Shown here piece after piece: positions 4,805 to 6,426 of a stretch of DNA of 6,426 bases. This DNA comes from Oscillospiraceae bacterium (GTDB taxonomy: Bacteria > Bacillota > Clostridia > Oscillospirales > Ruminococcaceae). The notes beneath the pieces were generated by a model. It worked only from the letters and a program-made list of their open reading frames with translations, had not been told where the DNA came from and searched no databases. The stretch's first letter is position 1. Every line of letters starts with the position of its first letter. The position numbers and the translations under genes are program-made. The DNA lies in NCBI GenBank assembly GCA_017472375.1, contig JAFUQL010000209.1, forward strand, positions 1-6,426, in the 5' to 3' direction.

Positions 4805-5929
4805 TCACTTCATGGTGATCAGTTCGTACTGGCGGCTGCCCAGGCCGATCTTCTCTGCGTGGGCCAGGCAGCTCTCCCACACCGATTCAGGGGTGGTGTT
4901 GGTGAAGGGGTCGCCCCAGTCCACGAAATTGGGGCTGGCCATGTTGTCGGCCAGGCGGCTGTTGGGCAGGGGCTGGGCGGCCAGGCACAGGTCGGCGCAG
5001 GCCTGATCCAGCGCCACCGGGTCGAAGCTGGCCAGCATACCGATGTCGGGCAGCACAGGGGTGTCGTTCTCGCCGTGGCAGTCGCAGAAGGGGGACACAT
5101 CCATGATCAGGCTGATGTGGAACTGGGGCCGCCCGTCCACCACGGCCTTGGCGTACTCGGCCATCTTGCGGTTCAGGTCGTCGTTGGCGCAGTCGTTGGA
5201 GTTGTAGATGGCGTCAAAGTTGCAGCGGCCCAGGCAGCGGCCGCAGCCGGCGCACTTGTCAGTGTCGATGTGGGCCTTGTTCTCCTCGTCGAACCAGATG
5301 GCGTTCTGGCCGCACTCCTGCACACAGGCGTGGCAGCCCCGGCAGCGGCGCTTGCTGACGGTGGGCTTGCCGCTCTTGTGCTGCTCCATCTTGCCGGCGC
5401 GGCTGCCGCAGCCCATGCCGATGTTCTTGATGGCGCCGCCGAAGCCGGTGCACTCGTGGCCCTTAAAATGGCTCAGGCTGATGAACACGTCTGCGTCCAT
5501 GATGGCCCGGCCGATCTTGGCTGCTTTCACATACTCGCCGCCCACCACGGGCACCTCCACGTCGTCGGTGCCCTTCAGGCCGTCGCCGATGATGATCTGG
5601 CAGCCGGTGGACAGGGGGAAGAAGCCGTTCTCATAGGCGGCCTCGATGTGTTCCAGTGCGTTCTTGCGGCGGCCGGGGTACAGGGTGTTGCAGTCGGTGA
5701 GGAAGGGCACGCCGCCGCACTCCTTCACCAGGTCGGCCACTACCTTGGCATAGTTGGGCCGCAGGAAGGCCAGGTTGCCCGGCTCGCCGAAGTGCATCTT
5801 GATGGCCACGAACTTGCCATCCATGTCCAGCTGGGGCATACCGGCGCGGCGCAGCAGCCGGGCCAGCTTTTCCGGCACATTGGTGCCGGGCAGGGCGCGA
5901 AAATCGGTGAAATAGACCTGAGATGCCAT
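4805..5929 (-). CDS. DUF362 protein with two [4Fe-4S] ferredoxin motifs
   Basis: This 374-residue protein has a DUF362 core interrupted by a bacterial ferredoxin insert. The cellular role of the family is not known; the clusters suggest electron transfer or an Fe-S-dependent redox step in the cytoplasm. The N-terminal half has KMHFGEPGN at 44-52 and HFKGHECTGFGGAIKNIG at 154-171, followed by Gly-Cys174-Gly and a Gly-Lys-Met-Glu-Gln-His motif near 179-184, conserved-looking DUF362 blocks. The clusters use Cys196, 199, 202, 206 and Cys226, 229, 232, 236 (CxxCxxCxxxC twice), and neither last Cys is followed by the usual Pro. After the insert come a CDC pair (Cys282, Cys284) and a SFDPVALDQACADL block (301-314). 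No signal peptide or membrane helix is visible. The start at 5929 has AAAGGAG 8 bases upstream. It is probably monocistronic or follows the gene ending at 6014, and is closed by its own terminator. Confidence 0.88.
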   Translation of the reverse strand: MASQVYFTDFRALPGTNVPEKLARLLRRAGMPQLDMDGKFVAIKMHFGEPGNLAFLRPNYAKVVADLVKECGGVPFLTDCNTLYPGRRKNALEHIEAAYENGFFPLSTGCQIIIGDGLKGTDDVEVPVVGGEYVKAAKIGRAIMDADVFISLSHFKGHECTGFGGAIKNIGMGCGSRAGKMEQHKSGKPTVSKRRCRGCHACVQECGQNAIWFDEENKAHIDTDKCAGCGRCLGRCNFDAIYNSNDCANDDLNRKMAEYAKAVVDGRPQFHISLIMDVSPFCDCHGENDTPVLPDIGMLASFDPVALDQACADLCLAAQPLPNSRLADNMASPNFVDWGDPFTNTTPESVWESCLAHAEKIGLGSRQYELITMK

Positions 5930-5989
5930 ATTTTTTACTCCTTTGCTTGGGTGGACGTTTTGAGTTTGAGGTCCCTTGCACGGTGCTCC

Positions 5990-6017
5990 GTTTTATCAGG
6001 CAGGGCCGTCCGGTCAA
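5990..6017 (-). promoter_or_regulatory. weak candidate promoter of the DUF362 gene
   Basis: On the minus strand TTGACC (6017-6012) and TAAAAC (5995-5990) are separated by 16 bases and precede the DUF362 ATG by about 60 bases. The -35 overlaps the stop codon of the upstream gene. Neither hexamer is consensus throughout. No terminator separates the two genes, so co-transcription is an alternative. Confidence 0.3.
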
Positions 6018-6426
6018 AACGGCAGATCCGATTCGTCGTCCGCCGCTGCGAACAGGGGGTAGGGCAGGCGGCTGGGGCCGGCCGCAGGCTGCGCCTTGGC
6101 GGGATCGTACAGTTCCAGCGGTTCATAGGGCGAGGTCATGGGGGCGTTGGGGTCGGGCCGGTCGCCTGCAAGCTGCAGGGCCATGGCATCCATGGCCTCG
6201 GGGGACACTTTCAGGCGGGCCAGCTCGCTCTCGGGCAGGGGCACCGCGCGGCAGATGCGGCGGGCAGTGTGCAGCCGCTGCCCAGGCGCATATGGGGCAG
6301 GAAGGTCACCGGCAGATCAAAGCGGGTGGTGAAGCTGCTCTCCAGCTCCGGGCGGACGGAGGGGTCCAGCAGATCGGTCAGCAGGAATTTGTACTCACGG
6401 CCCTGCTCATCCCGGATCCGGCCGTA
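6014..6426 (-). CDS. unidentified protein, 3' part, apparently frameshifted, with SSB-like acidic tip
   Basis: I do not recognise the family. From the window edge at 6426 one minus-strand frame reads as sensible protein (YGRIRDEQGREYKF..., then ...FDLPVTFLPHMRLG) and continues as GC-rich filler to a stop at 6211-6213. The frame one base over reads sensibly from about 6280 (...QRLHTARRICRAVPLPESEL...) to the stop at 6014, although it has a stop at 6317-6319 upstream. Adding one G to the run at 6281-6283 joins them as MRLGQRLHTARRIC. A GTG at 6244 could start a separate 76-residue product, but it has no ribosome binding site, so one broken gene is preferred. The linker is rich in Pro and Ala, and the end, AAADDESDLPF, resembles the acidic tip of single-stranded DNA-binding proteins; no OB-fold sequence is visible in the part present. 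Whether the shift is a sequencing error or a real lesion cannot be told. Confidence 0.55.

Noticed and set aside
6014..6244. Independent 76-residue gene starting at GTG 6244
   Set aside because: There is no ribosome binding site before the GTG, the frame reads sensibly further upstream to about 6280, and the neighbouring frame supplies matching coding sequence. A frameshifted longer gene explains more.

Overview
This GC-rich window looks like chromosome from a gut-type Clostridia, most likely the Ruminococcaceae/Oscillospiraceae group (Faecalibacterium, Subdoligranulum or Gemmiger relatives). That placement is an inference from three things: heavy G/C at third codon positions, AGGAGG-type ribosome binding sites throughout, and Firmicutes-like gene content (CsoR-type copper repressor, CopZ-like domain, DUF362/ferredoxin protein). 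The genus is not proven. No tRNA, rRNA, CRISPR array or insertion sequence is visible.

Bases 1-2083, plus strand: a copper-handling operon. It holds the 3' part of a Cu(I)-exporting P1B-type ATPase (copA), whose reading frame runs without a stop into a CopZ-like metallochaperone domain. One base later comes a CsoR-type Cu(I)-sensing repressor. A strong intrinsic terminator closes the operon. The promoter and the 5' half of copA lie outside the window. The logic is a feedback circuit: CsoR senses Cu(I) and controls the exporter, and the chaperone domain carries Cu(I) to it. The chaperone domain has its own ribosome binding site and ATG, so it may be made both fused to the pump and as a free protein.

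Bases 2109-6426, minus strand. Read in transcription order from high to low coordinates: (i) the end of an unidentified protein, apparently broken by a single-base frameshift, with an SSB-like acidic C-terminal tip; (ii) a DUF362 protein with two [4Fe-4S] motifs, followed by an intrinsic terminator; (iii) an M18 aminopeptidase with its own candidate promoter; (iv) an AT-rich spacer with a palindrome; (v) glutamyl-Q tRNA(Asp) synthetase (gluQ). gluQ converges on the copper operon and shares its terminator region. These minus-strand genes have no evident common pathway.

No stretch longer than 300 bases lacks a gene. The largest gaps are 4612-4804 (promoter and terminator) and 3048-3204 (promoter and palindrome). 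The most interesting feature is the copA-copZ junction: an in-frame fusion, an internal start site, and a slippery A-rich run whose -1 frame stops just before that start site.
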